A stretch of DNA of 64,000 nucleotides from Spirochaetales bacterium. Its GTDB lineage: Bacteria; Spirochaetota; Spirochaetia; DSM-2461. Both the position numbers and the translations under genes were made by a program. Each line of letters starts with the position of its first letter. Position 1 is the stretch's first letter. Below are positions 9,814 to 19,851 of this stretch, piece after piece. The stretch is from the NCBI GenBank assembly GCA_016936555.1, contig JAFGXR010000001.1, positions 1 to 64,000 on the forward strand, written 5' to 3'. Under the pieces are notes generated by a model. The model ran no database searches. It was not told the DNA's origin and saw nothing but the letters and a program-made list of their open reading frames with translations.

Positions 9814-10560
9814 ATGACGAAAGAACGTTTGCAGTCGCTTTCTTATAAATCACTTCTGGAAATCGCAGAAAGAGACCATCTGGCTTACGATGAGGGAATA
9901 GATAAAGAGGAGCTTATCTCTCTTGTTCTCGATTCTCTCGAAGAGGAAAGACAGGACAGAGAAAGGCTGAATAATCTTGCTGTGAGAATTGAAGCCACTA
10001 AATTCAATGTGTCTCTGGATGAAGAATTCGACTTCAGCTCCGCAGAGGAGATCAATCTACCCGAAAGATACAATGAAACCAAGATTATGCTTATGCTTAG
10101 AGAGCCGACCTGGGGTTTTGTTTATTGGGATTTGAAATTCGATACTGTAAAGGAACTGGAAAATGATCCCTCATTTCAGGGTCTTTTCCTCAGGATGGTG
10201 GAATTGCCGGAAGCCCGGTACAGTAAAGATGATATTCTCGACTTTTTTGATATTCCCGTTAATCTGACGGATCGGAGACGTTATATAAAATTCCCCAATG
10301 AGGATTCATATTACACGATCGAACTTTTTTCCATGCACAATGAAGATGAGAAACTTATTGTCCGGTCGAATTTTATTGAAACTTCCCGGAATTATATTCT
10401 CCCATCGAGAAATTCCGGGATGACAAACAGCGATGAGCTGATCAGGCTATCCGGCTTTTCTTCGGAATTCGGAGCTGCAGTTCCTGTGGCGTCCTATATA
10501 AAAATACCTCAGCGGATTCTGCCTCTTGATGATGAATTCTCTGAAGAGGATGATCAATGA
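9814..10560 (+). CDS. DUF4912 domain protein
   Basis: LPERYNETKIMLMLREPTWGFVYWDL...LRMVELP; located directly before a GH57 gene. Confidence 0.75.
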   Translation: MTKERLQSLSYKSLLEIAERDHLAYDEGIDKEELISLVLDSLEEERQDRERLNNLAVRIEATKFNVSLDEEFDFSSAEEINLPERYNETKIMLMLREPTWGFVYWDLKFDTVKELENDPSFQGLFLRMVELPEARYSKDDILDFFDIPVNLTDRRRYIKFPNEDSYYTIELFSMHNEDEKLIVRSNFIETSRNYILPSRNSGMTNSDELIRLSGFSSEFGAAVPVASYIKIPQRILPLDDEFSEEDDQ

Positions 10561-12167
10561 TCGATAATTTCACAGATAAAAAAGGCCTGATTTCCATGGT
10601 CCTCCATGCTCATCTTCCCTTTGTCCGTCACCCTGAATACGAGAGCTTTCTCGAGGAAAGCTGGCTGTTCGAGGCTCTGTCAGAAACCTATCTGCCTCTT
10701 TTGAGAGTCTTCCGGTCCCTTGAAAAAGATTCCGTACCATTCCGCATGGTTATGTCTATTTCTCCGACTCTTGCCTCCATGCTCAAAGATGAGTTCCTTC
10801 AGGAAAGATATATCAAGCACCTGAATAAAGTGCTCGCTCTGGCCGAACAGGAAGTTGAGTTCACGCAGAAGAATGAACCGGAATCCCATGAACTTGCCTT
10901 GATGTACAGAGAGCTTTTCTCGAGAAATCTCAGGGATTATACGGAAGTATACGATCGGAATCTGATAAGGGAATTCTCCCACTTTCAGAAAAAGGGCAAC
11001 CTGGAATTAATGACTACCACGGCGACGCACGCTTTTCTGCCCTGTTTCCGCGAGTATCCGGAAATGATCAAGGTTCAGATTCTGGCTGCTGTAGAATCGC
11101 ATGACCGCATTTTCGGAGTCATGCCCGATGGTTTATGGCTTCCCGAGTGCGGATATTTCCCCGGTCTTGAAGAATTTATCAAGCCTTTCGGGCTCAGGTA
11201 TTTCGTTTCATCTTCACATGGGATCCTTTATGCCGACGAAAGACCTGAGTATGGTGTTTACGGTCCGATCAGCTGTCCCAACGGCGTTCATGTTTTCGGA
11301 AGGGACAAAGCGTCATCCAGAGCGGTCTGGAGTACCGATGACGGCTACCCCGGAAACGAGGTTTATAGAGATTTCTACCGGGATATCGGTTTCGACAGAC
11401 CCAGAGATTATATCGATCCTTATACCAATGCGGGTAACCGCGTTAATACCGGTTTTAAATATTACGCCATTACCGATAAGGAAGATCTCGGGAATAAAAA
11501 TTTCTATGATATAGCCAAGGCTGAGAAACAGGTTGTCTGCGATGCCGCTGATTTTGTCCAGAAACGTGTCGAGCAGGTCGACGTCCTTGCAGGTCTTATG
11601 GATCGGAAACCGATTATCCTCTGCCCCTACGATGCGGAATTATTCGGTCACTGGTGGTTTGAAGGACCCCGTTTTATTGAAGAGGTTTTCAGGGGGATCG
11701 CCTCAACAGACCTCGTTGCAGCCACTCCTCTGGATTATCTGGAAATTTATCCCCACAATCAGAAAGCGACGCCGGCTTTTTCCAGTTGGGGCGATAAAGG
11801 ATACGGGCAGGTCTGGATCGATGGTTCCAATGACTGGATCTACCGGCATCTTCACAAGGTTATCGAGCGTATGAGGGAGCTTGTGGAGCGGTATCCCGAT
11901 GAATCCGGTCTGAAGGAACGGGCTTTGAACCAGGCCGCCAGAGAAGTTCTTCTTTCGCAGGCTTCGGACTGGCCTTTTATTATGAAAACCGGAACGACAG
12001 TTCCCTACGCCGTGAAACGGGTTAAGACCCATATTCACAATTTCAATTTTATCTATGATTCTCTCTCCAGGAATGTTGTCAAAACCGAATGGTTGACGAA
12101 GCTCGAGAAGAGAAATAACATCTTCCCGGGTATAAATTACCGCATGTTCGGTAAAGAGTATCTATGA
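10557..12167 (+). CDS. GH57-family/DUF1957 protein (putative 1,4-alpha-glucan branching enzyme type)
   Basis: MVLHAHLPFVRHPEYESFLEESWLFEALSETYLPLL; GVMPDGLWLPECGYFPGLEEF; CPYDAELFGHWWFEGPRFIEEVF. Confidence 0.9.
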   Translation: MIDNFTDKKGLISMVLHAHLPFVRHPEYESFLEESWLFEALSETYLPLLRVFRSLEKDSVPFRMVMSISPTLASMLKDEFLQERYIKHLNKVLALAEQEVEFTQKNEPESHELALMYRELFSRNLRDYTEVYDRNLIREFSHFQKKGNLELMTTTATHAFLPCFREYPEMIKVQILAAVESHDRIFGVMPDGLWLPECGYFPGLEEFIKPFGLRYFVSSSHGILYADERPEYGVYGPISCPNGVHVFGRDKASSRAVWSTDDGYPGNEVYRDFYRDIGFDRPRDYIDPYTNAGNRVNTGFKYYAITDKEDLGNKNFYDIAKAEKQVVCDAADFVQKRVEQVDVLAGLMDRKPIILCPYDAELFGHWWFEGPRFIEEVFRGIASTDLVAATPLDYLEIYPHNQKATPAFSSWGDKGYGQVWIDGSNDWIYRHLHKVIERMRELVERYPDESGLKERALNQAAREVLLSQASDWPFIMKTGTTVPYAVKRVKTHIHNFNFIYDSLSRNVVKTEWLTKLEKRNNIFPGINYRMFGKEYL

Positions 12168-12168
12168 T

Positions 12169-12195
12169 AAAGCGGGCTGCAGCCCGCTTTTTTTT
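12169..12195 (+). terminator. Rho-independent terminator
   Basis: aaagcgggct-gc-agcccgcttt followed by a T-run. Confidence 0.85.
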
Positions 12196-12329
12196 ATCCT
12201 TTCATTCTTACTTAAGCCTTTTTTTCTTCACTATGTGGAATTTTTCACGTTTTTCTCTTTTTATCTAAACGTGTGTTTAGTGTTCTTCCTCTATTTTTCA
12301 TAATGCCGGAATAGAAGCACTTTTCATTG

Positions 12330-12358
12330 TTGACAATGGAATTTACGAATCATAATAT
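12330..12358 (+). promoter_or_regulatory. candidate dcw-cluster promoter
   Basis: TTGACA (12330-12335), 17-nt spacer, TAATAT (12353-12358). Confidence 0.6.
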
Positions 12359-12368
12359 GGTAATATTA

Positions 12369-12413
12369 GTGGGATAAAGTGGGAAATTGTAGGTATTTGT
12401 GGAAATTCGTGGT
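12369..12413 (+). promoter_or_regulatory. MraZ operator-like direct repeats at 10-nt period
   Basis: GTGGG(12369), GTGGG(12379), GTAGG(12389), GTGGA(12399), GTGGT(12409), exactly 10 nt apart, just downstream of the candidate promoter. Confidence 0.7.
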
Positions 12414-12854
12414 TTAAGCGGGCAATATAACAGTACTCTGGATGAAAAAGGGCGGATTCTGCTGCCCTCGAAGCTGAGGGAGCAGCTGGGAGGCAGCTCT
12501 CTGGTCCTGACCCGGGGAGTCGATAAATGTCTCTGGCTTTTCCCCGGTGATGAATGGGAAAAAGTTTCGAAGATTCTGCTTGAGAACTCATCGCTATTCC
12601 GCGCCCGTTCCCAGATGATTCAGCGGCGGCTTCTTGCTCCGGCAACCGGCATGGCCGTTGATAAAAACGGTCGGATCAATATTCCGTCATCACTGCAGAA
12701 GTCGGCAGGTCTGGTCCGTGACTGTATTTTCATCGGCCTTGACGATCATGTGGAGATCTGGGACGAGGAGCTTTATCTCGAATTCGAAGAGAAATGCGAA
12801 CACGATATTAAAGATGCCTGGGAAGAACTGGGCCGCCTCGGGGATCAGGGCTGA
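12399..12854 (+). CDS. mraZ: MraZ transcriptional regulator (GTG start)
   Basis: GQYNSTLDEKGRILLPSKLREQL and DKNGRINIPSSLQKSAGL: the two AbrB-like halves. Confidence 0.93.
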   Translation: MEIRGLSGQYNSTLDEKGRILLPSKLREQLGGSSLVLTRGVDKCLWLFPGDEWEKVSKILLENSSLFRARSQMIQRRLLAPATGMAVDKNGRINIPSSLQKSAGLVRDCIFIGLDDHVEIWDEELYLEFEEKCEHDIKDAWEELGRLGDQG

Positions 12855-12856
12855 TT

Positions 12857-13816
12857 ATGGATATAGTTCACTATTCGGTTTTGAAAGAGGAAGTCTGCGA
12901 CTATCTGAAACCCGACCGTCCGGAACAACTTCTCATTGACTGCACGATGGGAGAGGGAGGGCATTCAGAGATGTTCCTGTCCCGTTTTAACGATTTGAAG
13001 GTTATCGGACTTGATGCGGACCGGGAGATACAGCAGATTGCCATGAAAAGACTGGAGTCCTTCGGTGAGCGGGTCGGTTTCAGGCATAGCTGGTTTAATG
13101 AATATTTCCGGGATTACCCCGAAACGGAAAGGCCCGACCGGATTCTTATTGATCTGGGGATCTCCGTTTTTCATTATGAGAAGAGCGGAGCGGGGTTTTC
13201 GTTCTCCCGCGATGAAAAGCTCGATATGAGGCTCAACCGGGAAAGCGGACTGTCGGCAGAGGATGTGGTTAATGATTTTGATGAGAAGGAGCTGGCTGAT
13301 CTGATTTATCAGTTGGGAGAAGAGCGTCTTTCCCGTAAAATTGCCGCTGCTATCTGCCGGGAGAGGAAACAGAACCGGATTATCTCATCTCTTCAGCTGG
13401 CGGAGCTCATCAAAGGGGCTGTTCCTCCTTCTTACCGGCACGGCAGGATTCATCCGGCTACCAGAACGTTTCAGGCCATCAGGATTGCCGTGAATTCCGA
13501 ACTGGACAGGCTTGATGATGTAATGATGGAAGCCCTTGATGTGTTGAAGATCGGCGGGAGACTGGGGATTATAACCTTTCATTCTCTCGAAGACAGGGCG
13601 GTAAAACTCTTTTTCCGGGAAATGGGGAAGAAGTGTATCTGCCCTCCGGAGCTGCCGAAGTGCGAGTGCGGTGGAAATCCGGTTGTCCATATTCTGACCC
13701 GGAAGCCCGTCGCTCCTACAGAAGAGGAAGTCCGCATGAACGCTCCTTCGAGAAGTGCAAAGCTGAGGGTCGTCGAAAAATTGAGGGATCTCGGTGAGAG
13801 GAGAGTGCTCAAGTGA
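12857..13816 (+). CDS. rsmH: 16S rRNA (cytosine1402-N4)-methyltransferase RsmH
   Basis: HYSVLKEEVCDYL, DCTMGEGGHSEMFLSRF, FHSLEDRAVKLFFR. Confidence 0.96.
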   Translation: MDIVHYSVLKEEVCDYLKPDRPEQLLIDCTMGEGGHSEMFLSRFNDLKVIGLDADREIQQIAMKRLESFGERVGFRHSWFNEYFRDYPETERPDRILIDLGISVFHYEKSGAGFSFSRDEKLDMRLNRESGLSAEDVVNDFDEKELADLIYQLGEERLSRKIAAAICRERKQNRIISSLQLAELIKGAVPPSYRHGRIHPATRTFQAIRIAVNSELDRLDDVMMEALDVLKIGGRLGIITFHSLEDRAVKLFFREMGKKCICPPELPKCECGGNPVVHILTRKPVAPTEEEVRMNAPSRSAKLRVVEKLRDLGERRVLK

Positions 13817-14100
13817 GAAGGCTTAACTTTTTTATGGCTATGGCCGCTGTTGTTCTGGCCGTGGGGATGCTTTTTCTCAATGTGTGGCAGTCTTTTCGAT
13901 ATAACCGGATTGTCGATGAAGTGTCGGCTCTGGAACTGGAGCAGAAGCGCCTTCTCGAGCAGAATAAGAGATTGATTGCCGGGACGGCTGTGCTCAGTTC
14001 GCCCGGAAGAATAGATGAAATAGCAAAGGATGAACTGGGATTGGAGAAGCAGGATCCGACTGATATTATCCGGATCGAGCTGCCGGAGGAGCGCCCTTAG
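13813..14100 (+). CDS. ftsL: FtsL-like cell division protein
   Basis: Single TM plus leucine-rich coiled coil, 95 aa, between rsmH and murF. Confidence 0.75.
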   Translation: MRRLNFFMAMAAVVLAVGMLFLNVWQSFRYNRIVDEVSALELEQKRLLEQNKRLIAGTAVLSSPGRIDEIAKDELGLEKQDPTDIIRIELPEERP

Positions 14101-15479
14101 TGGACAGAATATTATTTACAGCTGAAAAGATAGGCGAGATCCTGGGAAAATCCTGGGTCGGGACCCCGGGGGCCGGGGTTGAAAATGTTCAAATTGATTC
14201 CAGAAAGTGCGGGAGGGGCACTTTATTTGTTCCGCTTAAGGGGGAGCGCACCGACGGCCATCTCTATCTGAGTGAGGTGGCGGACCGGGGCACGAAGCTT
14301 TCCCTGGTGGATTATAAGTGGTTTTCGGAGAACCGCGGCCTGGTGGAAGAGCTTGTCAGCCAAAGGGATATGGCTTTTCTGCCGGTTGCGGGAACTCTGG
14401 AGGCGATGCAGCAGCTGGCTGTGTATCACATGGGGCTTTTCCCCGATCTGACTGTCCTGGGGATAACGGGCAGCAACGGGAAAACGACGACGAAAGAGAT
14501 TCTGGGAGCCATTCTCTCGGAATCGGTGGAAACTGTGGTGAATGAGGGGAATCTCAACTCCGATATCGGACTGCCTTTATCTGTATTCCGGGTGGAGAAG
14601 AGACATGAAGTCGCAGTTTTCGAAATGGGGATGAACCGGGAAGGGGAAATGGACCTTCTCGCGTCCATCGTCAGGCCCGATTATGCCCTTATCACCAATA
14701 TCGGAACGGCCCATATCGGAATGCTGGGAAGCCGGGATGCTATTGCGCAGGCGAAAAAGCAGATTTTTTCCTGTTTTGACGGATCCCAGACCGCGATAAT
14801 CCCCGATGACGATCCCTACCGGGATTATCTCGGTGAAGGCGTTAAGGGGAAGGTCGTCTATTACGGTCCGGGCGTTGCCGGCGCGGTCGAACCTGTTTCG
14901 GATTTTTCCATTGAAGGGGTTGACCTTGATATCGGCGGATACTTCTGCCATTTCTGTCTGCCCGGCGAGCATAATCTGGCTAATGTCAGGGCTGCTGTCG
15001 CTGCGGCTGTCGAAATGGGTGTCGAACCGGAGCTGATCGCCAAGGGGATCGGTAAGCTGAAGCCTCTGTTCGGAAGAGGGGAGCTGATTAAGGGCGATAT
15101 TACCCTGTTGAGAGATTGCTATAATGCCAATCCCGATTCAACGGAACAGTCGCTCAAGCTGCTGCGCTACTGGAAAAACCGTTCCGTAGCCGTCCTGGGT
15201 GATATGCTGGAGCTGGGGGCAGCGGCAAAAGCGGAGCACCGTCGCATCGGGGAGATCGCGGCGGAGAGCGGCGCCTCGGCGCTGTTTCTTTTCGGCGAAG
15301 AGATGGAGGAGGCTTTTGAAGCGGTCAGGCAGTCGGGGTATCCCGGATACTCCTTCTGGACAGTACATTATGAAGATCTGGAAGCCGCTGTCAGGGATTA
15401 TGTGCAGAAAGGCGACCTCGTGCTTCTCAAAGGGTCCCGGGGCGTCGCATTGGAAAGGCTGACGCCGATTTTGACCTGA
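14100..15479 (+). CDS. murF: UDP-N-acetylmuramoyl-tripeptide--D-alanyl-D-alanine ligase
   Basis: GITGSNGKTTTKEILGAIL, NEGNLNSDIGLPLSV, DCYNANPDS, LLKGSRGVALERL. Confidence 0.95.
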   Translation: MDRILFTAEKIGEILGKSWVGTPGAGVENVQIDSRKCGRGTLFVPLKGERTDGHLYLSEVADRGTKLSLVDYKWFSENRGLVEELVSQRDMAFLPVAGTLEAMQQLAVYHMGLFPDLTVLGITGSNGKTTTKEILGAILSESVETVVNEGNLNSDIGLPLSVFRVEKRHEVAVFEMGMNREGEMDLLASIVRPDYALITNIGTAHIGMLGSRDAIAQAKKQIFSCFDGSQTAIIPDDDPYRDYLGEGVKGKVVYYGPGVAGAVEPVSDFSIEGVDLDIGGYFCHFCLPGEHNLANVRAAVAAAVEMGVEPELIAKGIGKLKPLFGRGELIKGDITLLRDCYNANPDSTEQSLKLLRYWKNRSVAVLGDMLELGAAAKAEHRRIGEIAAESGASALFLFGEEMEEAFEAVRQSGYPGYSFWTVHYEDLEAAVRDYVQKGDLVLLKGSRGVALERLTPILT

Positions 15480-15535
15480 TATTGATTTAAAAAAAGTGCC
15501 GTCGGGGTAATAAACGGCAAGAACGGGAGGGAGAC

Positions 15536-16615
15536 ATGTTTAAAGCACTATTTTACCCATTGGTAAAATATTTTTCTTTTTTTAATATTTTTCAATACAC
15601 CACATTCAGGGCGGCTTATGCCGCTGTTACGGCTTTACTGATCGCTTTCCTTTTCGGCCCTTCGGTTATCAAGATGCTGGCCAGGCTGAAGCTCGGCCAG
15701 GAAGTCCGGCAGGACGGGCCGGAATCCCATCTTTCCAAAGCAGGGACACCGACTATGGGTGGTTTGCTTATCATTATCTCTGTCGTTATTTCGGTTCTGC
15801 TCTGGCAGGACCTTTCCCAGTTTTATACCTGGGTCCTTCTGATTACGATTGTCGGTTTCGGAGCTATCGGATTTACAGATGATTACCTGAAAATTTCCCG
15901 GAAAAGCTCCGACGGGCTTCAGTCCCGTTTCAAGTTCTTCGGGCAGATTGCCGTTTCGCTGCTTGTTGTCCTGCTTCTCTATTACAACCGCAATGACCAC
16001 ACGACTCTCCTCTACGTTCCCTTTTTTAAAAATCCCGTACTGGATATGTCTTTTTTTTATATTCCCTTCGGCGTTTTTACAATCGTGTCATTTTCCAATG
16101 CGGTTAATCTGACAGACGGTCTGGATGGTCTGGCCACGGGACTGTTTCTGATCGCCACGATAGCATTTACGCTAATCGCCTATATGACGGGTCATGCCGT
16201 GTTCGCGGACTATCTGCAGATCCCCTTTCTGAAGGGGTCGAGCGAAGTTGTGATTCTCTGTATGGCTCTTCTGGGGGCCAGTGTCGGGTTCCTCTGGTTC
16301 AACTGCCATCCATCGGAAGTGTTTATGGGTGATACGGGCAGTCTGGCCCTGGGGGCCATCATGGGGGTTCTGGCTCTCGTCCTGAAAAAAGAGATTCTGA
16401 CAATTATCATCGGAGGGGTTTTCGTAATGGAAACACTTTCAGTTATCATTCAGGTCGTTCATTTTAAAAGAACAGGGAAGAGGGTTTTCAAGATGGCTCC
16501 TCTCCATCATCACTTCGAGCTCATAGGCTGGGCCGAAGGTAAAGTTGTTACGCGCTTGTGGATTGTCGGGGGGATGTTCGCCATTATCGCCCTGTCCACA
16601 TTGAAAATCAGGTAG
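15536..16615 (+). CDS. mraY: phospho-N-acetylmuramoyl-pentapeptide-transferase
   Basis: KAGTPTMGGLLII, GFTDDYLKI, NAVNLTDGLDGLATG, FMGDTGSLALG, HHHFELIGW. Confidence 0.97.
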   Translation: MFKALFYPLVKYFSFFNIFQYTTFRAAYAAVTALLIAFLFGPSVIKMLARLKLGQEVRQDGPESHLSKAGTPTMGGLLIIISVVISVLLWQDLSQFYTWVLLITIVGFGAIGFTDDYLKISRKSSDGLQSRFKFFGQIAVSLLVVLLLYYNRNDHTTLLYVPFFKNPVLDMSFFYIPFGVFTIVSFSNAVNLTDGLDGLATGLFLIATIAFTLIAYMTGHAVFADYLQIPFLKGSSEVVILCMALLGASVGFLWFNCHPSEVFMGDTGSLALGAIMGVLALVLKKEILTIIIGGVFVMETLSVIIQVVHFKRTGKRVFKMAPLHHHFELIGWAEGKVVTRLWIVGGMFAIIALSTLKIR

Positions 16616-16618
16616 GGT

Positions 16619-17791
16619 ATGAGCGGGTTCACCATTCAGGGCCGTCAGGTGGTCAATAACAGTTTTTCTGCTCAGAAAATCAATGAGCCGGCATTCGATG
16701 CCGTTTTTCTCCTATTAATTGTCCTCCTGTCGGGAATGGGGCTCACGGCGCTCTTTTCTTCCTCCTATCACTTCGGCGAAGCCGTTTTCGGCTCTCCTTT
16801 CTATTTCGTTTTCAAGCAGCTGGTCTGGCTGGTTCTGGGGACCGGCGGAGCGGTGATCGCATCGCGGATTCCTCTGGATTTTCTGAAAAATTACATTCCG
16901 GCTATCATGTTTGTTTCCATCGGAATCAACCTGCTGCTCTACGTTCCCGGGCTGGGAATCGAATCGGGCGGAGCGAAGCGCTGGCTCGAACTGGGCGGTT
17001 TCTCTTTTCAGCCCTCGGAATTGATACGCCTTTCCCTTGTTCTTTATATCGCGAAAATGCTGGAGAAGAATAAGGGGAGGATGAAGGATCTGAGCAAGGC
17101 CATCGTTCCTCAGCTTCTGGTGATTGTCGTCTCGACTCTGATCGTCTATTCCCAGAATGACTTTTCTTCGGCGGCTCTTATTTTCGCGGTGGCTTTTCTC
17201 ATGCTCATTATGGGAGGCCTGAGTCCGGTTTTCATTCTTATTATGGGATCCATCGGATCTCTGGCCGCATATATCATGCTGAAATCAAAACCCTACAGAA
17301 TTAGCAGGGTTCTCTCCTGGCTGAATCCTGAATCGGATCCTTCGGGTGCCGGGTATCAGGTTCTGACGGCCAGAAAGGCCTTACAGGCCGGCGGTCTCTG
17401 GGGAAAAGGAGCGGGGCAGAGCACTATGAAGCTCGGTGCGCTCCCCCAGGCCCATTCCGATTTCGTTTTCGCCATTATAGGAGAGGAGGCGGGATTTATC
17501 GGAATTCTGACTGTATTTATCCTCTTCGGCCTTTTTGCCTGGAAAGGGTATTCCATTGCTTTCAAAGCCCATAACGATTTTAAAAAATATGCGGCTTTCG
17601 GACTCACTTCGGCGGTGTATTTTCAAGCCATGACCAATATCGCCGTCGTCTGCGGTTATATCCCGGCGACCGGTATTCCTCTGCCGCTTTTTTCGGCGGG
17701 AGGATCAACTTCTCTGATCACTCTTATCATTTTCGGACTGCTTCTGAATATATCCAGAAGATCGCCCGACAGATCGGGAGGAGAGATATGA
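16619..17791 (+). CDS. ftsW: FtsW (SEDS family)
   Basis: SGGAKRWLELGGFSFQPSELIRLSLVLYIA, GQSTMKLGALPQAHSDFVFAIIGEEAGF, GIPLPLFSAGGSTSLI. Confidence 0.95.
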   Translation: MSGFTIQGRQVVNNSFSAQKINEPAFDAVFLLLIVLLSGMGLTALFSSSYHFGEAVFGSPFYFVFKQLVWLVLGTGGAVIASRIPLDFLKNYIPAIMFVSIGINLLLYVPGLGIESGGAKRWLELGGFSFQPSELIRLSLVLYIAKMLEKNKGRMKDLSKAIVPQLLVIVVSTLIVYSQNDFSSAALIFAVAFLMLIMGGLSPVFILIMGSIGSLAAYIMLKSKPYRISRVLSWLNPESDPSGAGYQVLTARKALQAGGLWGKGAGQSTMKLGALPQAHSDFVFAIIGEEAGFIGILTVFILFGLFAWKGYSIAFKAHNDFKKYAAFGLTSAVYFQAMTNIAVVCGYIPATGIPLPLFSAGGSTSLITLIIFGLLLNISRRSPDRSGGEI

Positions 17792-18576
17792 TCGTTCTGA
17801 ATCCCAACGAGAGAGAAAGGATCAGGAGTCTTCTCAGGACTGTAATTATTCTGCTGATCGTGATAGTGGCGGGACAGCTCGTGTTTAAAATCGCCGTTGT
17901 GCCCAATATCGTCCTGAAAAAAATCAAGGTCGAGAGCGATATCGAGCTGAGCGATAGTGAAATACGTTCCATAGCGGGGATAGAAACGGGGCACTATTAT
18001 TACAATCTCGATGCCGGAGATATTAAAAGCCGGCTGGAGAAATATCCCCCCATCAGGAAAGCTTCGGTAGAAAAGATATTTCCCGATAAACTGCAGCTTT
18101 ATCTTTTCGGACGGAAAGCCGTGGCCCAGTCGATTCTCAATATCAATGAGAAGTCTGTTCCCGTAGCCATAGACGGAGAGGGGGTCGTTTTCGAAAAGGG
18201 TGAGGATATGGACGACTGGGACCTCCCGGTTATTTCCGGTATCAATTTTACTTCGGTGCAGCTGGGCGATGGTTTTCCCGTTCCGCTTCTCCCGCTTCTG
18301 GAAGATCTTGAGAATATGCGGGACAGGGACAGGGCTCTATACGACCTGATATCGGAGATCCGGGTGGAAAAGAGAGGTGAGCAGGGATACGACCTCATCC
18401 TCTTTCTCCACAATTATCCGCTGAAAGCCAGAACAGGCCGGAAACTGGACGGCGATGTTCTGAAGAATATAATAATGGTTTTCGATGTTCTGAAGCAGCA
18501 GAAGCTGACTGAGAAAATCGGAGAAGTGGACTTCAGGTCCAAAGAGATCATTTATCGACTCAGGGAGGAAGTGTAG
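17788..18576 (+). CDS. ftsQ: FtsQ/DivIB-type POTRA protein
   Basis: TM, then POTRA-like segment SRLEKYPPIRKASVEKIFPDKLQLYLFGRKAVA; position between ftsW and ftsA. Confidence 0.85.
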   Translation: MIVLNPNERERIRSLLRTVIILLIVIVAGQLVFKIAVVPNIVLKKIKVESDIELSDSEIRSIAGIETGHYYYNLDAGDIKSRLEKYPPIRKASVEKIFPDKLQLYLFGRKAVAQSILNINEKSVPVAIDGEGVVFEKGEDMDDWDLPVISGINFTSVQLGDGFPVPLLPLLEDLENMRDRDRALYDLISEIRVEKRGEQGYDLILFLHNYPLKARTGRKLDGDVLKNIIMVFDVLKQQKLTEKIGEVDFRSKEIIYRLREEV

Positions 18577-18577
18577 A

Positions 18578-19819
18578 TTGACTTCAGAAGATATTATTGT
18601 AGCCCTCGATATGGGGACAAGCAAAATCTGCGCTCTTATTGCGGAATTTGATGAAGAGGGTGATCTCACTGTCGCGGGCATGGGAACTGCCGAGTCTAAA
18701 GGACTGAGGCGCGGCGTCGTCATCAATATCGAAGCGGCCATGAAAGCTGTGGAGGAAGCTATTGATAAGGCGGAACAGCAGGCGGGCCGGACTGTGGAGA
18801 CTGTTCTGGCTGGAATCGCCGGCGGCAATATCGAGGGGATCAACTCCCGGGGTGTCGTAGCTGTAACAGGAAAGGGAAGGGAGATTAACCGGAATGATGT
18901 GGACCGTGTCATAGATGCGGCGAAAGCCATCGTTATGCCCATGGACAGGGAAGTTCTCCATGTCATTCCCCAGGAGTACATCGTCGATGACCAGCCGGGG
19001 ATTAAAAATCCCGTCGATATGATCGGGGTCCGTCTCGAAGCGGAAGTGCATATCATCACATCGACGATTTCGGCCTCGAAGAATATTATAAAATGCATCA
19101 ACAGGAGCGGTTATAAGGTAGATGAGATCGTTCTTGAATCAATAGCGGCATCTTCTTCCGTATTATCTAAAGACGAGAGGGATCTGGGCACGCTGTTTAT
19201 CGACATCGGAAACGGAACGACGGATCTTCTGGTTCATCTGGGCGGCGCACCTTATTACACGGGTGTCCTTCCCGTCGGGGCCAGGGAAGTGACCAACGAC
19301 CTGGCCATTATGCTCAATATCCCCTTTGAAGAGGCGGAGAAGATAAAGCTCCAGTCGGGCTGCTGCTGGGATGAACTGATAGACCGGAATGAATCGGTTA
19401 TTATACCTGGAATCGGGGGGCGGCCTCCCGTCTCGGTTCCGGAGCTGAGAATCTGCCGGATCCTCGAGCCCAGGATGACCGAGCTTTTCATGCTTGTCAA
19501 AAAACAGCTCGGAGACAAGGGGTATCTGAACCGTCTGGGCGGAGGCGTCGTCATAACGGGGGGGGGTGCTCTGTTGCCCGGTGTGGCTGAACTGGCGCAG
19601 CATGTCTTCAATATGCCGGCCAGAATAGGTTTTCCGAAAAATATCAAAGGGCTGGATGAGCGGTACCGGAACCCCGAATATTCGACTGTTACAGGGCTTC
19701 TGCTACACCGGGCCCGACAGATAGAAGAGGAGGGGCTGGTGATCGATACCGCAACCCGGAGCAGCAGTGCTCCGGAATTCCTGAAAAGGATCGGCTCCTG
19801 GTTTAAAGAATTTATATAG
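18578..19819 (+). CDS. ftsA: FtsA (TTG start)
   Basis: ALDMGTSKICALIAEFDE, SRGVVAVTGKGREI, VITGGGALLPGVAELAQHVF. Confidence 0.96.
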   Translation: MTSEDIIVALDMGTSKICALIAEFDEEGDLTVAGMGTAESKGLRRGVVINIEAAMKAVEEAIDKAEQQAGRTVETVLAGIAGGNIEGINSRGVVAVTGKGREINRNDVDRVIDAAKAIVMPMDREVLHVIPQEYIVDDQPGIKNPVDMIGVRLEAEVHIITSTISASKNIIKCINRSGYKVDEIVLESIAASSSVLSKDERDLGTLFIDIGNGTTDLLVHLGGAPYYTGVLPVGAREVTNDLAIMLNIPFEEAEKIKLQSGCCWDELIDRNESVIIPGIGGRPPVSVPELRICRILEPRMTELFMLVKKQLGDKGYLNRLGGGVVITGGGALLPGVAELAQHVFNMPARIGFPKNIKGLDERYRNPEYSTVTGLLLHRARQIEEEGLVIDTATRSSSAPEFLKRIGSWFKEFI

Positions 19820-19851
19820 GATTTTAGTGATTATCCTTAATGGGAGGGGAT

